The position numbers were made by a program, and so were the translations under genes. 64,000 nucleotides of DNA from JALZUV01 sp964654855. GTDB taxonomy: Bacteria; Pseudomonadota; Alphaproteobacteria; Rickettsiales; JALZUV01. Below are positions 33,800-42,914 of this stretch, one piece after another (the first letter of the stretch is position 1; each line of letters begins with the position of its first letter). The notes beneath the pieces were generated by a model. The model was not told where the DNA came from, did no database searches, and saw only the letters and a program-made list of their open reading frames with translations. The stretch spans positions 150,801-214,800 of the forward strand of contig CAZZJS010000005.1 of NCBI GenBank assembly GCA_964654855.1. Direction: 5' to 3'.

Positions 33800-34009
33800 T
33801 TACGAATTCTTCTTCTTTTTTTTCTTTTTCTCATGATCAGTAACTGTAACGGTTACTTTCTCTTCGCCAACTTCCACAATTGTGGTTTTGTTGGTTCGGA
33901 AAGAAATTACAATTGAACTTACGTTTCTGAAGTCTTTAGACTTTTTTAGATTCTTCATCGTGATAAGGTTTTTAAAGTTGTTGAAAAAACTTCTTTTAAA
34001 CCAATTCAA
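33800..34009 (-). CDS. Possible small basic protein, 69 aa
   Basis: An open frame with ATG start encodes a basic protein ending in a run of seven Lys. It has a beta-rich middle (SIVISFRTNKTTIVEVGEEKVTVTVTD) that looks like real protein sequence. A terminator with the T tract on the right strand lies just beyond. I recognise no family. It could be spurious; 34010-34171 upstream shows no clear promoter. Confidence 0.35.
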   Translation of the reverse strand: MNWFKRSFFNNFKNLITMKNLKKSKDFRNVSSIVISFRTNKTTIVEVGEEKVTVTVTDHEKKKKKKKNS

Positions 34010-34171
34010 TAGAGCGTTTATGCTGTAACCAAATCGCCGAAGCGAAAATGAAATACATCACAAATCGCGATTGGATTGGTAAGAAGGAATGTTAAATATA
34101 CCAAAATCGTAGAGAGAGAGCAATCTGACGAGGCGGATTTTCACGCAATTGTCATATAGGTAAAGGATTGA

Positions 34172-34510
34172 TTATACTCCAATAAAATCAAAAGCCACAC
34201 TCGTCAGCTGGTAGAGTTCTTCTGTCAGCAATTCATCAAGCCGACTGCCATCTTTGGCTAGTTCCCAGCTTTTGCCTTCTTCATTATAATCATAATGTAA
34301 ACCACCGCTCATGGGTGAAGAGAGCCATACTTGCAGTGAAGGCAGATGCTTGCTGATCACATATTGCTGGCCGGAATCGAGCTCTAGGGTGAGTATGCCT
34401 TGGTTTAGGTCAACATCGATGAGCATTTCCTCATCTTTTAATTCAATTTCTTCAGCTAGCCTTTCAAGAAAGGTCTCTGTCACTTCATGAAACTCTGATT
34501 CGTCAAGCAT
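34172..34510 (-). CDS. cyaY: Frataxin-like iron-binding protein CyaY
   Basis: Frataxin regulates or feeds iron into iron-sulfur cluster assembly. The 112-residue product has an acidic first helix (ESEFHEVTETFLERLAEEIE) followed by the beta sheet with GILTLELDSGQQYVISKHLPSLQVWLSSPMSGGLHYDY, which includes the conserved WLSSPxSG segment, and the closing ELYQLTSVAF helix. ATG at 34510 is chosen over an in-frame TTG at 34528. A 15-bp perfect inverted repeat (34512-34526) lies exactly at the ribosome-binding region and could control translation. Confidence 0.88.
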   Translation of the reverse strand: MLDESEFHEVTETFLERLAEEIELKDEEMLIDVDLNQGILTLELDSGQQYVISKHLPSLQVWLSSPMSGGLHYDYNEEGKSWELAKDGSRLDELLTEELYQLTSVAFDFIGV

Positions 34511-34607
34511 AGGCTTATCATAAGCCAAAATTTTAACTTGAGAAGTATAAGTTGGAAAGAAGTGATAAATACTTGTTTATGTTGAAAAACTCCGCTAATT
34601 GCGAGAT

Positions 34608-36923
34608 GTGGTAAAGAAAAAGACTCCTTCCCGCCGTAAACCGGTTAGAACAACGCGCAGTAGTACGGCGCGTAAGCATCGCACGTCGAGTAAGCGAAAA
34701 CAGGCGGCAAAGCGCGATAATACAGGCGGCAAAGGTTTTCTATTCTCGCGCAAAATCTGGACATGGTTAGGGTCATTTGGCTTAACGATGGTCATTTTAG
34801 GGTTGTTGGTACTTGTATGGTTGGCGAGTGAATTACCTGATCTTGATAAATTAGAAAGTTACGATAAGCCCCCTGGCATACGCGTTTATGATACGGCGAA
34901 AAATATGATCGGAAGTTATGGTCATGTAGTGGGTAAATATGTAGCCTATGATGAGATTCCCAAGCATGTGAAAGATGCGCTTTTAGCGACCGAAGATCGC
35001 CGGTTCTTTGAGCATAGCGGGGTTGATCCATGGGGCATTATGCGTGCTATGGTGCGTAACATTTCTGCTGGTGGTGTGGTGCAGGGCGGTAGTACTATCA
35101 CCCAACAATTGGCTAAAAATACCTTCCTTACGCCTGAGCGTACTTTAAAGCGAAAAATTCAAGAAGTGATGTTAAGCTTCTGGATTGAAGGGCATTTTAG
35201 CAAAGAAAAGATTATCGAGATTTACCTGAACCGTGTGTATCTCGGTGCGGGAAATTACGGAATTGATGCGGCGGCCTATCATTATTTTGATAAATCTGCT
35301 TCGGAGCTAACTTTACAAGAATCAGCTTTGTTGGTGGGGTTGTTGAAAGCGCCATCACGTTACGCCCCAACGCGTGATAAAGAGCTTTCCTTCAAGCGTA
35401 CCAAGCAGGTTATCCTCAATATGAAGGATGCTGAGTTGCTCAATGATCGTGCAGCATCGGAAGCGATTGGCTTGTTTGAGCAAACCATCAACTTTAAGCC
35501 CGAAGAGGCTAATGGTGGACGTTATTTTGCTGACTGGGTAGTTGATTTAATTCCGCAGCATTTAGGTCAGGTTGATGGTGATTTAGAAGTTTATACAACG
35601 CTTGATCCAAGTTTACAGCTGGCAGCAGAAGAGACCGTGGCTCGTTACATCGAAAAAGAAGGTAAAGAAAAAGACGCTACACAAGCTACAATTCTTACCA
35701 TGACGCCAGATGGTGCCGTCAAGGCGATGGTAGGTGGTGCGAACTATGTAAAGAGTCAATTTAACCGCGTGACGCAGGCAAAACGTCAACCAGGTTCGGC
35801 GTTTAAGTTATTCGTATATCTTGCGGCGTTGGAAAGTGGGATAAGCCCTAATAGCTGGGTGGTAGATCGTCCTGTCAAATATGGTAATTGGTCGCCGAAG
35901 AACTATAATGGTCGCTATTTAGGTGACTTGCGTTTGCGCGAAGCTTTCTTCCGTTCGGTCAATACGGTAGCGGTAAAGCTTACTAAGCAGGTGGGGGTTG
36001 GTTCGGTTATCAAGATGGCGAAGCGCCTTGGAATTACTGAGCCGTTGGAGCCTAACCTTTCGCTTTCTCTAGGTACAAGTGAAATTACTATGCTTGAGAT
36101 GGTGGGGGCTTATGCGCATCTAGCAAATGATGGCCGTAAGATGAAGCCTTATGCGATTCGTAAGATTGTGCGCCAGAAAGATAATGAAGTGGTTTATGAA
36201 CGTACAGGTGAAAAGCAAGAAGAGGGTGTCGCTCTGCGCGGTAATATCACTCGTATGATGAATGATTTAATGAGCGATACGATTTCGTTTGGTACGGGTC
36301 GTCGCGCGAATTTTGGCCGCCCCGCTGCAGGTAAAACTGGAACGAGTCAGAACTCTCGTGATGCTTGGTTTATTGGCTATACACCACAATATGTGACGGG
36401 CGCTTGGGTCGGCAATGATGATAATAGCCCAACAAAGAAAATCACGGGTGGCTCCATGCCAGCGCGCATGTGGCGTGATGTGATGAAGGCAGCGCATAAG
36501 GGTAAACCGGTGATGACCATCCCGCAGCATTTCCAGTATTTTGATGGAGACGCGATGATCGGGGATATTTATACCGCCACAGGTGAGGGGTTGCCATGGC
36601 GTCCAAATGCAGGTGCTGCACAACCCACTGTAGACTTGCCTTGGAATAATAATCGTCGCAATAAGCGTGATCGTCTTCGGTTCGATTATGAAACCAATCC
36701 GCGTCATCAAATACATAACGGTGCACCGGTTGAGCGTGATATGCAGTTGGATTTGCCAACTTCGCGAACTCTTCCCAAGCCAGTTCCGACAAAACCACAA
36801 GAGCAGAAGAAAGAAGAGTTTTCTCCGAGCGATTGGGTGAAGGAGAAAGCTAACGAAGCTTCACAAAAAAGAGAATATGACTATCCTCAAGGCGGACGTA
36901 AAAGACGTCGAATGTTTCAATAA
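34608..36923 (+). CDS. Penicillin-binding protein 1A family, bifunctional murein polymerase
   Basis: This is a class A PBP with glycosyltransferase and transpeptidase activities. A very basic N-terminal tail (about 45 residues of Arg/Lys/Ser) precedes one membrane helix (about 50-72). The GT51 domain shows TEDRRFFEHSGVD, GGSTITQQLAKN and KIIEIYLNRVYLG. The transpeptidase domain shows the nucleophile motif PGSAFKLF, SVN and the KTGTS box near the end of the domain. The C-terminal 100 residues are Pro/Lys/Arg-rich and disordered. A GTG at 34608 or TTG at 34599 must serve as start; neither has a clear Shine-Dalgarno. Confidence 0.94.
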   Translation: MVKKKTPSRRKPVRTTRSSTARKHRTSSKRKQAAKRDNTGGKGFLFSRKIWTWLGSFGLTMVILGLLVLVWLASELPDLDKLESYDKPPGIRVYDTAKNMIGSYGHVVGKYVAYDEIPKHVKDALLATEDRRFFEHSGVDPWGIMRAMVRNISAGGVVQGGSTITQQLAKNTFLTPERTLKRKIQEVMLSFWIEGHFSKEKIIEIYLNRVYLGAGNYGIDAAAYHYFDKSASELTLQESALLVGLLKAPSRYAPTRDKELSFKRTKQVILNMKDAELLNDRAASEAIGLFEQTINFKPEEANGGRYFADWVVDLIPQHLGQVDGDLEVYTTLDPSLQLAAEETVARYIEKEGKEKDATQATILTMTPDGAVKAMVGGANYVKSQFNRVTQAKRQPGSAFKLFVYLAALESGISPNSWVVDRPVKYGNWSPKNYNGRYLGDLRLREAFFRSVNTVAVKLTKQVGVGSVIKMAKRLGITEPLEPNLSLSLGTSEITMLEMVGAYAHLANDGRKMKPYAIRKIVRQKDNEVVYERTGEKQEEGVALRGNITRMMNDLMSDTISFGTGRRANFGRPAAGKTGTSQNSRDAWFIGYTPQYVTGAWVGNDDNSPTKKITGGSMPARMWRDVMKAAHKGKPVMTIPQHFQYFDGDAMIGDIYTATGEGLPWRPNAGAAQPTVDLPWNNNRRNKRDRLRFDYETNPRHQIHNGAPVERDMQLDLPTSRTLPKPVPTKPQEQKKEEFSPSDWVKEKANEASQKREYDYPQGGRKRRRMFQ

Positions 36924-36931
36924 AAATTAGT

Positions 36932-36955
36932 GCGAATAAGAGGTTTCTCATTCGC
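36932..36955 (+). terminator. Hairpin after the PBP1A gene
   Basis: GCGAAT (36932-36937) pairs with ATTCGC (36950-36955), extended by GAG/CTC around a GTTT loop. There is no long T tract, so efficiency is uncertain. Confidence 0.45.
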
Positions 36956-37011
36956 GCTGTAAATTCTTCTAGTTTTCTGAGATTATAGGGGGATTACTCC
37001 CCAATCACTCT

Positions 37012-38532
37012 TTATTCCATCATCTGCCAAGAAAGGATTGGCTTACGAGCAGCTTGGGCTTCATCCAAACGACGACGTGGCGTTGATTTTGGATTTTCTG
37101 TAAACTGTTCGCCATTGCCGGCTTTGGTCTCTTCTGCGATCATTTTCATGATGGCGATGAAGCGATCAATTGTTTCTTTGGTTTCGCTTTCCGTTGGCTC
37201 AATCAGCATCGCACCTTGTACCACGAGCGGGAAGAAGACCGTCATCGGGTGCATACCATGTTCAATCAGTGTCTTGGCGATATCCATCGTGGTAACGCCA
37301 TTGGCTTTTTGAACTTTATCTGACAGTAAGCACTCATGCATGCACATGCCGTTAAACGGAACGTGATAGTGATCTTGTAATTCGGCACGTACGTAATTGG
37401 CGTTCAGCACTGCATCTTCTGATGCTTGGCGGATACCGTCTTTACCGTGCGCCATCATGTAAGAAAGAGCACGCACGAACATGCCCATATGGCCGTGGAA
37501 TCCTTTCATACGGCCCATGCTATGTTCCGCTTCCATTTCAAGCGTGTAAGTATCACCTTGCTTGAGTACACGTGGTACGGGCAGGTAAGGTTTTAGTTCT
37601 TCTGTCGTTACAATTGGGCCACTACCCGGGCCGCCGCCACCATGCGGAGTCGAGAAAGTTTTATGCAGGTTGATATGCATGACATCCACGCCGAAATCAG
37701 CAGGACGAACACGGCCTGCAATGGCGTTGAAATTCGCACCGTCGCAATAGAAGTAGCCACCCGCTGCGTGGAGCTTATCTGCAATCTCCTTCACGTTCGG
37801 ATCGAATAACCCGCAGGTATTTGGGTTGGTCAGCATGAAGCCAGCGACGTCATCGTTGAGTGCTGCTTCAAATGCTTCCATATCGACAAAGCCTTCATCT
37901 GTGGAAGGAAGGGTGACGATTTTGAATCCACACATGGCGGCTGTGGCAGGGTTGGTGCCATGCGCTGCATCGGGAACAAGAACAGTTTTACGGTCTTCGC
38001 CGCGCATCTCTAGCGCTTTACGGATGACCATCATCCCTGCCATTTCGCCTTGTGCACCTGCAGCAGGGCAGAGCGATACACCCGGTAGGCCAGTGAGTTC
38101 AGCAAGCCAATGTTGGAGCGTATACATCAGTTCCAATGCGCCTTGCGTCGTGCGCTCATCTTGCAAAGGATGCAAGTTGGCGAGGCCGGGTAGGCGTGCC
38201 ATTTTTTCATTCAAGCGAGGGTTATGTTTCATCGTGCATGAGCCGAGCGGATAGAAGCCTGAATCAATGCTGAAATTCTGCTGAGAGTAGCGCACAAAGT
38301 GACGCACTGCTTGTGGCTCGCTCACTTGTGGGAGGCCGATTTCGCTACGAGCGGCTTGGCCGGTGCGTAGTTTCGTGCCTTTCGGTGTGGGTAGATCCAC
38401 TCCGCAACGGCCTTCGCGGCTACGTTCGATGAGTAGTGGTTCTTCAAAATTGAGGCCGTGGCTACGGTCTACGAGAGGGTCTTGTTTGGCAAATGCAGTC
38501 ACGTTCGATTCTTTCTTTAATGCAGCAGTCAT
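37012..38532 (-). CDS. gcvPB: Glycine dehydrogenase (decarboxylating) subunit 2
   Basis: This is the pyridoxal-phosphate-bearing C-terminal half of the split P protein of the glycine cleavage system. The PLP lysine lies in INLHKTFSTPHGGGGPGSGP (about residue 285), and FYPLGSCTMKHNP and the LCPAAGAQGEMAG segment are typical. With gcvPA it decarboxylates glycine and loads the aminomethyl group on GcvH. The ATG overlaps the gcvPA stop by one base (TAATG). It is last in the gcvT-gcvH-gcvPA-gcvPB operon. Confidence 0.97.
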   Translation of the reverse strand: MTAALKKESNVTAFAKQDPLVDRSHGLNFEEPLLIERSREGRCGVDLPTPKGTKLRTGQAARSEIGLPQVSEPQAVRHFVRYSQQNFSIDSGFYPLGSCTMKHNPRLNEKMARLPGLANLHPLQDERTTQGALELMYTLQHWLAELTGLPGVSLCPAAGAQGEMAGMMVIRKALEMRGEDRKTVLVPDAAHGTNPATAAMCGFKIVTLPSTDEGFVDMEAFEAALNDDVAGFMLTNPNTCGLFDPNVKEIADKLHAAGGYFYCDGANFNAIAGRVRPADFGVDVMHINLHKTFSTPHGGGGPGSGPIVTTEELKPYLPVPRVLKQGDTYTLEMEAEHSMGRMKGFHGHMGMFVRALSYMMAHGKDGIRQASEDAVLNANYVRAELQDHYHVPFNGMCMHECLLSDKVQKANGVTTMDIAKTLIEHGMHPMTVFFPLVVQGAMLIEPTESETKETIDRFIAIMKMIAEETKAGNGEQFTENPKSTPRRRLDEAQAARKPILSWQMME

Positions 38533-39803
38533 TATAGCACCTCTTTCAGCGCGGTGATGAGGGCGTCCATATCGGCTTCCGTCGTCATTTCCGTTGCGGC
38601 AAAGAGCATACGATTTCCATCCAGCGCCAAGCCCGGAGTAATGCCTTTATCGTAAAGCGCATCCGAGATTTTAGCGGCATCGGCAGGAAGCACAGCTACA
38701 AATTCGTTGAAGAAACTTTCATTCTCAATCTTCACGCCAACGGTTTCTAGCTTATCAGCTAAAGTGCAAGCCGCTTCATGGTTAAGCAATGAGAGCTGTT
38801 TGAATCCGACTTCACCCAGCAAACTCATATGAACCGTAAAGGCAGTGGCGCAGAGGCCAACATTTGTACAGATATTCGAGGTCGCTTTCGCACGGCGAAT
38901 ATGTTGCTCGCGCGTGTTTAGCGTGAGGACAAAACTACGTTGACCTTCCGCATCTGTTGTCACACCACAAAGGCGTCCGGGCATTTGGCGAACATCTTTC
39001 ATGGAGCAGGCGAAGAAGCCGACATGCGGGCCACCATATTGCATAGGAACGCCGATACTTTGGCCTTCACCAGCGACGATATCTGCTTCCTTAGGTGCCT
39101 CGATAAGGCCGAGAGAAACGATTTCAGTAATGGCAACGATCAGCTTTGCGCCGACTGCGTCACACTGCTTGCGATATTCTGCAAGCGAGTGGATGGTGCC
39201 GTTAAAGTCTGGCGTTTGCACAATCATGCAAGCGGAGTTTTCATCGAGCGGTGCATCGCTGACATCACCACCCATCGTATCCATATACATGTTGAGTGTA
39301 TCGCGGTAATCGGGGTGGAGCGGGGTGGCGATATGCACATTATCACGCTTGGTGATACGACGTGCCATCAGCGCTGCTTCGGCTACAGAAGTCGCACCAT
39401 CATACATAGAAGCATTGGCCACTTCTTGCCCTGTAAGCGCGCAGAGCATGCTTTGGAATTCGAAAATAACGCCGAGCGTGCCTTGCGAAATTTCTGGCTG
39501 ATACGGTGTATAAGCCGTGAGAAATTCCGAACGTTGAATCATGTGATCTACCGTCGCAGGCACGTGGTGATAATAGCACCCTGCACCAAGGAAGAAGGGG
39601 TTATCATTGGCCGGCTTGTTTTTTGCCACCATTTTGGTGATGTCGCTCTCAACCAGATGTTCCGGTTGAGTATCGGGCAAGTCCATCGTCACGTTCAGGC
39701 GGCTTTCTTCCGCCACGTGATGGAATAAATCATCAACGCCTTTTGCGCCGATTGATTTCAACATTTCTTGCCGTTCTTCAGCAGTATGGGGTAAAAAACG
39801 CAT
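38532..39803 (-). CDS. gcvPA: Glycine dehydrogenase (decarboxylating) subunit 1
   Basis: The N-terminal half of the split P protein, 423 residues. It starts with RFLPHTAEERQEMLKSIG and includes FLGAGCYYHHVPATVDHM, TAYTPYQPEISQGTL and the NASMYDGATSVAEA segment characteristic of the family. It forms a heterotetramer with GcvPB. It lies about 28 bp after gcvH in the operon and is translationally coupled to gcvPB. Confidence 0.97.
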   Translation of the reverse strand: MRFLPHTAEERQEMLKSIGAKGVDDLFHHVAEESRLNVTMDLPDTQPEHLVESDITKMVAKNKPANDNPFFLGAGCYYHHVPATVDHMIQRSEFLTAYTPYQPEISQGTLGVIFEFQSMLCALTGQEVANASMYDGATSVAEAALMARRITKRDNVHIATPLHPDYRDTLNMYMDTMGGDVSDAPLDENSACMIVQTPDFNGTIHSLAEYRKQCDAVGAKLIVAITEIVSLGLIEAPKEADIVAGEGQSIGVPMQYGGPHVGFFACSMKDVRQMPGRLCGVTTDAEGQRSFVLTLNTREQHIRRAKATSNICTNVGLCATAFTVHMSLLGEVGFKQLSLLNHEAACTLADKLETVGVKIENESFFNEFVAVLPADAAKISDALYDKGITPGLALDGNRMLFAATEMTTEADMDALITALKEVL

Positions 39804-39831
39804 CGGTTTCCCTATTCTGTTCTTAGGTTAT

Positions 39832-40221
39832 TTAATCTTCTAGCTGTGCACCGTAAGCTTCGGCATCTAGTAGTGCTTCTAACTCGCCTGCATTGGCGAC
39901 TTTAAGTTTTACCAACCACCCATCGTCATAAGGTGAATCATTCACTGTTTGTGGAGAGTCATTTAGCGCTTCATTTACGCCCATCACTTCGCCACTGATC
40001 GGCGCGAACACATCGCTGGCTGTTTTAAAAGATTCTACCACGGCCATATCATCGCCCACGTTAAAGCTTGCGCCAACATCTGGTAGTTCAACAAAAACAA
40101 GTTCACCCAGTGCTTGCTGTGCGTAATCATCGATACCAATCGTTACGATATCAGCATCAACACGAACCCACTCATGGTCTTTGGTATATTTAAGATCACC
40201 TGGAATATTATGGTCTGACAT
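39832..40221 (-). CDS. gcvH: Glycine cleavage system H protein
   Basis: GcvH carries the lipoyl arm that shuttles the aminomethyl group between P, T and L proteins. The lipoylated Lys lies in VESFKTASDV (about residue 66), in a typical 129-residue sequence starting with the KYTKDHEWVRV motif. GGGAGAG precedes its ATG. It sits between gcvT (18 bp upstream) and gcvPA. Confidence 0.97.
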   Translation of the reverse strand: MSDHNIPGDLKYTKDHEWVRVDADIVTIGIDDYAQQALGELVFVELPDVGASFNVGDDMAVVESFKTASDVFAPISGEVMGVNEALNDSPQTVNDSPYDDGWLVKLKVANAGELEALLDAEAYGAQLED

Positions 40222-40239
40222 AAGTTGCTCTCCCTAGAT

Positions 40240-41358
40240 TTAAGCTGCTTTTTTCTGTGTTTTTGTTTTGGTTTTTGCCGGAACAAAAGTGAGTCCTGTC
40301 ACTTCCGCTGCCAATTTTTTGCCACGCACTTCGACGAAAACCTTACTGCCTTCATCCGCGTAGGCGGTGGGCAGATAGCCCTGACCAATCGCCGCATTTA
40401 ACGTTGGCGAGAAGCCGCCGCTGGTGAGTGTGCCGATAGATTCACCTGCTTCATTCACGATAGGTGTGTTTTCGCGTGCAACGCCGCGATCTAGCAACTT
40501 AATGCCAACGCGTTTGGTCGCAGGGCCGTTTTCACGATCCGCTAGAATACGTTCTGCGCCCATAAATTCTGTATTCTTTTTGCTGACCACCCAGCCGAGG
40601 CTTGATTGAATCGGCGAGGTATCTTCATCCAAATCATGACCGTAAAGCGGGTAGCCCATCTCCAAGCGAAGCGTGTCGCGTGCGCCGAGGCCAGCAGGTG
40701 CAGCATCTTCATGAGCGGCAACAGCGTTCCAGAAGTCGGCGGCTTTATCGCCTTCAATGCTGATTTCAAATCCATCTTCACCCGTATAGCCCAAACGGCT
40801 GATGAAGATTTCTGTGCCATCATTTAAGTGAACGGTTCGGATCGTCATATAGTCCTGATCTGCAATCGTCTCTTTAATATGCGCTGATAAAATCGCTTCA
40901 GCTTTAGGGCCTTGCACAGCGATAAGCGCGCGTGATGGCAACATGGTTAGCTTAAGCGTATCGGGCATATGTTTTTGCATCCATGTTGCATCAATCTCTT
41001 TACGAGAAGCATTAAACACGATGAAAAACTTATCTTCGCTTAAACGAGTGATGATGAGGTCGTCAATTACGCCACCTTTATCGTTAGGAAGAACGGTATA
41101 TTTCGCGTTGCCGTGGGGTGTTTTTAGAAAAGGAGAAGGGGTGATGAAACTTAAAAACTCGGCAGCACCTTCACCTTCAAGGAGGGCTTGTCCCATGTGT
41201 GACACATCAAACATGCCTGCATTTTCGCGAACCCAAAGATGCTCTTTGGCTAATCCCATTGGGTACTGTACCGGCATCGCATAGCCAGCAAATTCAACCA
41301 TCTTACCTTCCATGGTAATATGGGCATCATATAGAGGTGTCTTTTTCACGTTTTCCAT
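40240..41358 (-). CDS. gcvT: Aminomethyltransferase (glycine cleavage T protein)
   Basis: GcvT moves the methylene group from lipoyl-GcvH to tetrahydrofolate, releasing ammonia. Visible motifs are MVEFAGYAMPVQYP near the N-terminus, FDVSHMGQ, SRLGYTGEDGFEIS and LGARDTLRLEMGYPLYGHDLDE. At 372 residues the length is normal; the C-terminal 10 residues are a Lys/Thr-rich tail. It heads the gcv operon. The upstream gap shows only a small hairpin and no glycine riboswitch core. Confidence 0.96.
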   Translation of the reverse strand: MENVKKTPLYDAHITMEGKMVEFAGYAMPVQYPMGLAKEHLWVRENAGMFDVSHMGQALLEGEGAAEFLSFITPSPFLKTPHGNAKYTVLPNDKGGVIDDLIITRLSEDKFFIVFNASRKEIDATWMQKHMPDTLKLTMLPSRALIAVQGPKAEAILSAHIKETIADQDYMTIRTVHLNDGTEIFISRLGYTGEDGFEISIEGDKAADFWNAVAAHEDAAPAGLGARDTLRLEMGYPLYGHDLDEDTSPIQSSLGWVVSKKNTEFMGAERILADRENGPATKRVGIKLLDRGVARENTPIVNEAGESIGTLTSGGFSPTLNAAIGQGYLPTAYADEGSKVFVEVRGKKLAAEVTGLTFVPAKTKTKTQKKAA

Positions 41359-41447
41359 TGGCTCTCTCTTGGTTTCAGCCCTTTTAGGCTAGGCCAATAT
41401 AACGACTGACTTTATCTCGTCAATCAAAGTCGAATTAAAATTTGGTA

Positions 41448-41657
41448 ATGGATTTGGATGAGATTAGAAAATGGCTCAGCATAGTTGATGTATTACGAAC
41501 GGATTATTATGATGATTTGATAAGTTCTTATGCCGCAATTCCGAATAAATTTGCTGCATACAACGCTGAGATGATTAAAGAGCGACGATACTTTAGGGGA
41601 ACTTGGAAAAGCGGCAGAGATAAGAGAGTTGATATGACTGCGCCTAATAAACCATAA
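41448..41657 (+). CDS. Small protein of a three-copy local family (longest member)
   Basis: This 69-residue unknown protein shares the core WLSIVDVLRTDYYDDL with two shorter ORFs at 43802-43924 and 44990-45112, about 30 bp being nearly identical at DNA level. Only this copy continues past the core into a basic C-terminal half (RRYFRGTWKSGRDKR). The start ATG at 41448 replaces a TTG at 41442. It opens the accessory region after gcvT. Function is unknown; the two other copies each face a prepilin gene. Confidence 0.55.
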   Translation: MDLDEIRKWLSIVDVLRTDYYDDLISSYAAIPNKFAAYNAEMIKERRYFRGTWKSGRDKRVDMTAPNKP

Positions 41658-41739
41658 TACAATTTTCATACAATACTTGGAACCATCTACCGTATTTATC
41701 GTAAACATATCTTAACTATTTTGTTTTATAGTAGGTTTC

Positions 41740-42696
41740 ATGAAAAAGGTATTTCTGAAAATGATATTAGCGGCCAGCCTCTACATGGCTAGCTCAAAAG
41801 GAATAGTTGCTCAAAGTGCTTCTAAGGTTGATTCTATCCCAGATCATGAAAAGTTTGAACTCCACCCAAGTCAAGAATTGCAATTCTTATATAACGAAGT
41901 AAGACAAGATATGGGGTTGCCAAAGGCACCTTTGATGACCATTACTGATCAGAGAAAAAATGATATGGGGGATCTCTATGCTGTAAGACGCTACGACCCT
42001 TCAAAACCAGACTCAGTCGATTTTAATGTTGTCATGACTCAGAATTTCGCAAAATTTTTGTCAGAAGAAGATTTGAAAATATTCTTAGCTCATGAAGAAG
42101 GTCATGAATATTGGTACTTGAATGAAAAAGCTAAAGGTATTAGTGCACGCGAGTTCTTTGGTCGAGATAGCTTGCTTTTTAGTGAATTACAAAGAGATGA
42201 GCGTTTTGCTGATTCTGTTGCACTTGCAACTTACGGATACGAAAAATTCATAAAAGCTTTTGATAACTTGGCGACTAAAGAGCTCTATCTCCAAGGTCAG
42301 AGCTTGAGGCGATTTATAAGGCAATCAAAAGACTTCTGTATTCTAACAGGAACAACCTTGGACCCTATTGTAGCAATAGACTGGGATAAGTTTCCTAAGG
42401 ACGCTCTAAAATATGATGAAAAAATGCAAGAAATGTTTCCTTGGGCGCAGCTATTAGCTGAATCCAAAGAACCAGAACAACATCTACATATGTTAGTCGT
42501 CAGTGCTGCATTAATGAATGACTTTAACGTTAGAGAGCAGACGGATCCCGCTGGTTCATTTTTTAGCAGATTGGCACGTGCCAATTACTGGAAACATGAC
42601 CATACGCCGCTTTCTTTAGGTAACAAAGGTCCATCCAATACACATAAAGGAGTATTGGATAACGGAAATGTTCGCCAGACTCAGCATCGGCGATAA
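41740..42696 (+). CDS. Putative secreted zinc metallopeptidase (HExxH)
   Basis: The 318-residue protein has a signal peptide (about residues 1-25) and a gluzincin-like core: AHEEGHEYW at about residues 126-134 supplies the HExxH zinc motif, and RDERFADSVAL about 40 residues later supplies the third ligand (E or D) and the ExxxD pattern of M48-type peptidases. It lacks the membrane helices of HtpX and CAAX peptidases, so a soluble periplasmic or secreted peptidase is likely. The rest of the sequence is unfamiliar. It is AT-rich, like the surrounding accessory genes. Confidence 0.6.
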   Translation: MKKVFLKMILAASLYMASSKGIVAQSASKVDSIPDHEKFELHPSQELQFLYNEVRQDMGLPKAPLMTITDQRKNDMGDLYAVRRYDPSKPDSVDFNVVMTQNFAKFLSEEDLKIFLAHEEGHEYWYLNEKAKGISAREFFGRDSLLFSELQRDERFADSVALATYGYEKFIKAFDNLATKELYLQGQSLRRFIRQSKDFCILTGTTLDPIVAIDWDKFPKDALKYDEKMQEMFPWAQLLAESKEPEQHLHMLVVSAALMNDFNVREQTDPAGSFFSRLARANYWKHDHTPLSLGNKGPSNTHKGVLDNGNVRQTQHRR

Positions 42697-42791
42697 AATA
42701 ATTATTGGAGTTGTTCCAGATAGCTAGTTTAGATGGCCTCTATCCTTCTGGTAAGCCTGCCTATATTAGGAACCGTAGAAAGCTATGTCGC

Positions 42792-42881
42792 ATGCCTGAC
42801 TTCAAAGCGACACAAGCCTTAACAAAATCCATTACAGGAAAGCATCAAGCGCTTAATGTACTCATCAACAATACGGGTTAG
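42792..42881 (+). pseudogene. Possible remnant of a short-chain dehydrogenase gene
   Basis: A short open stretch ends with ALTKSITGKHQALNVLINNTG and a stop. LNVLINN(T/A)G is the NNAG motif of short-chain dehydrogenases and the preceding residues fit the usual spacing. No nucleotide-binding GxxxGxG motif or catalytic YxxxK is in frame, so only a fragment remains. The flanking non-coding sequence (42697-42914) shows nothing else. Confidence 0.3.
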
Positions 42882-42914
42882 CTTAGAGAGCTATTTTACT
42901 CGATGAAGGAGACA

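Noticed and set aside
41359..41447. Glycine riboswitch upstream of gcvT
   Set aside because: No glycine-riboswitch core or tandem aptamer words; the gap is under 90 bp with only a small hairpin.
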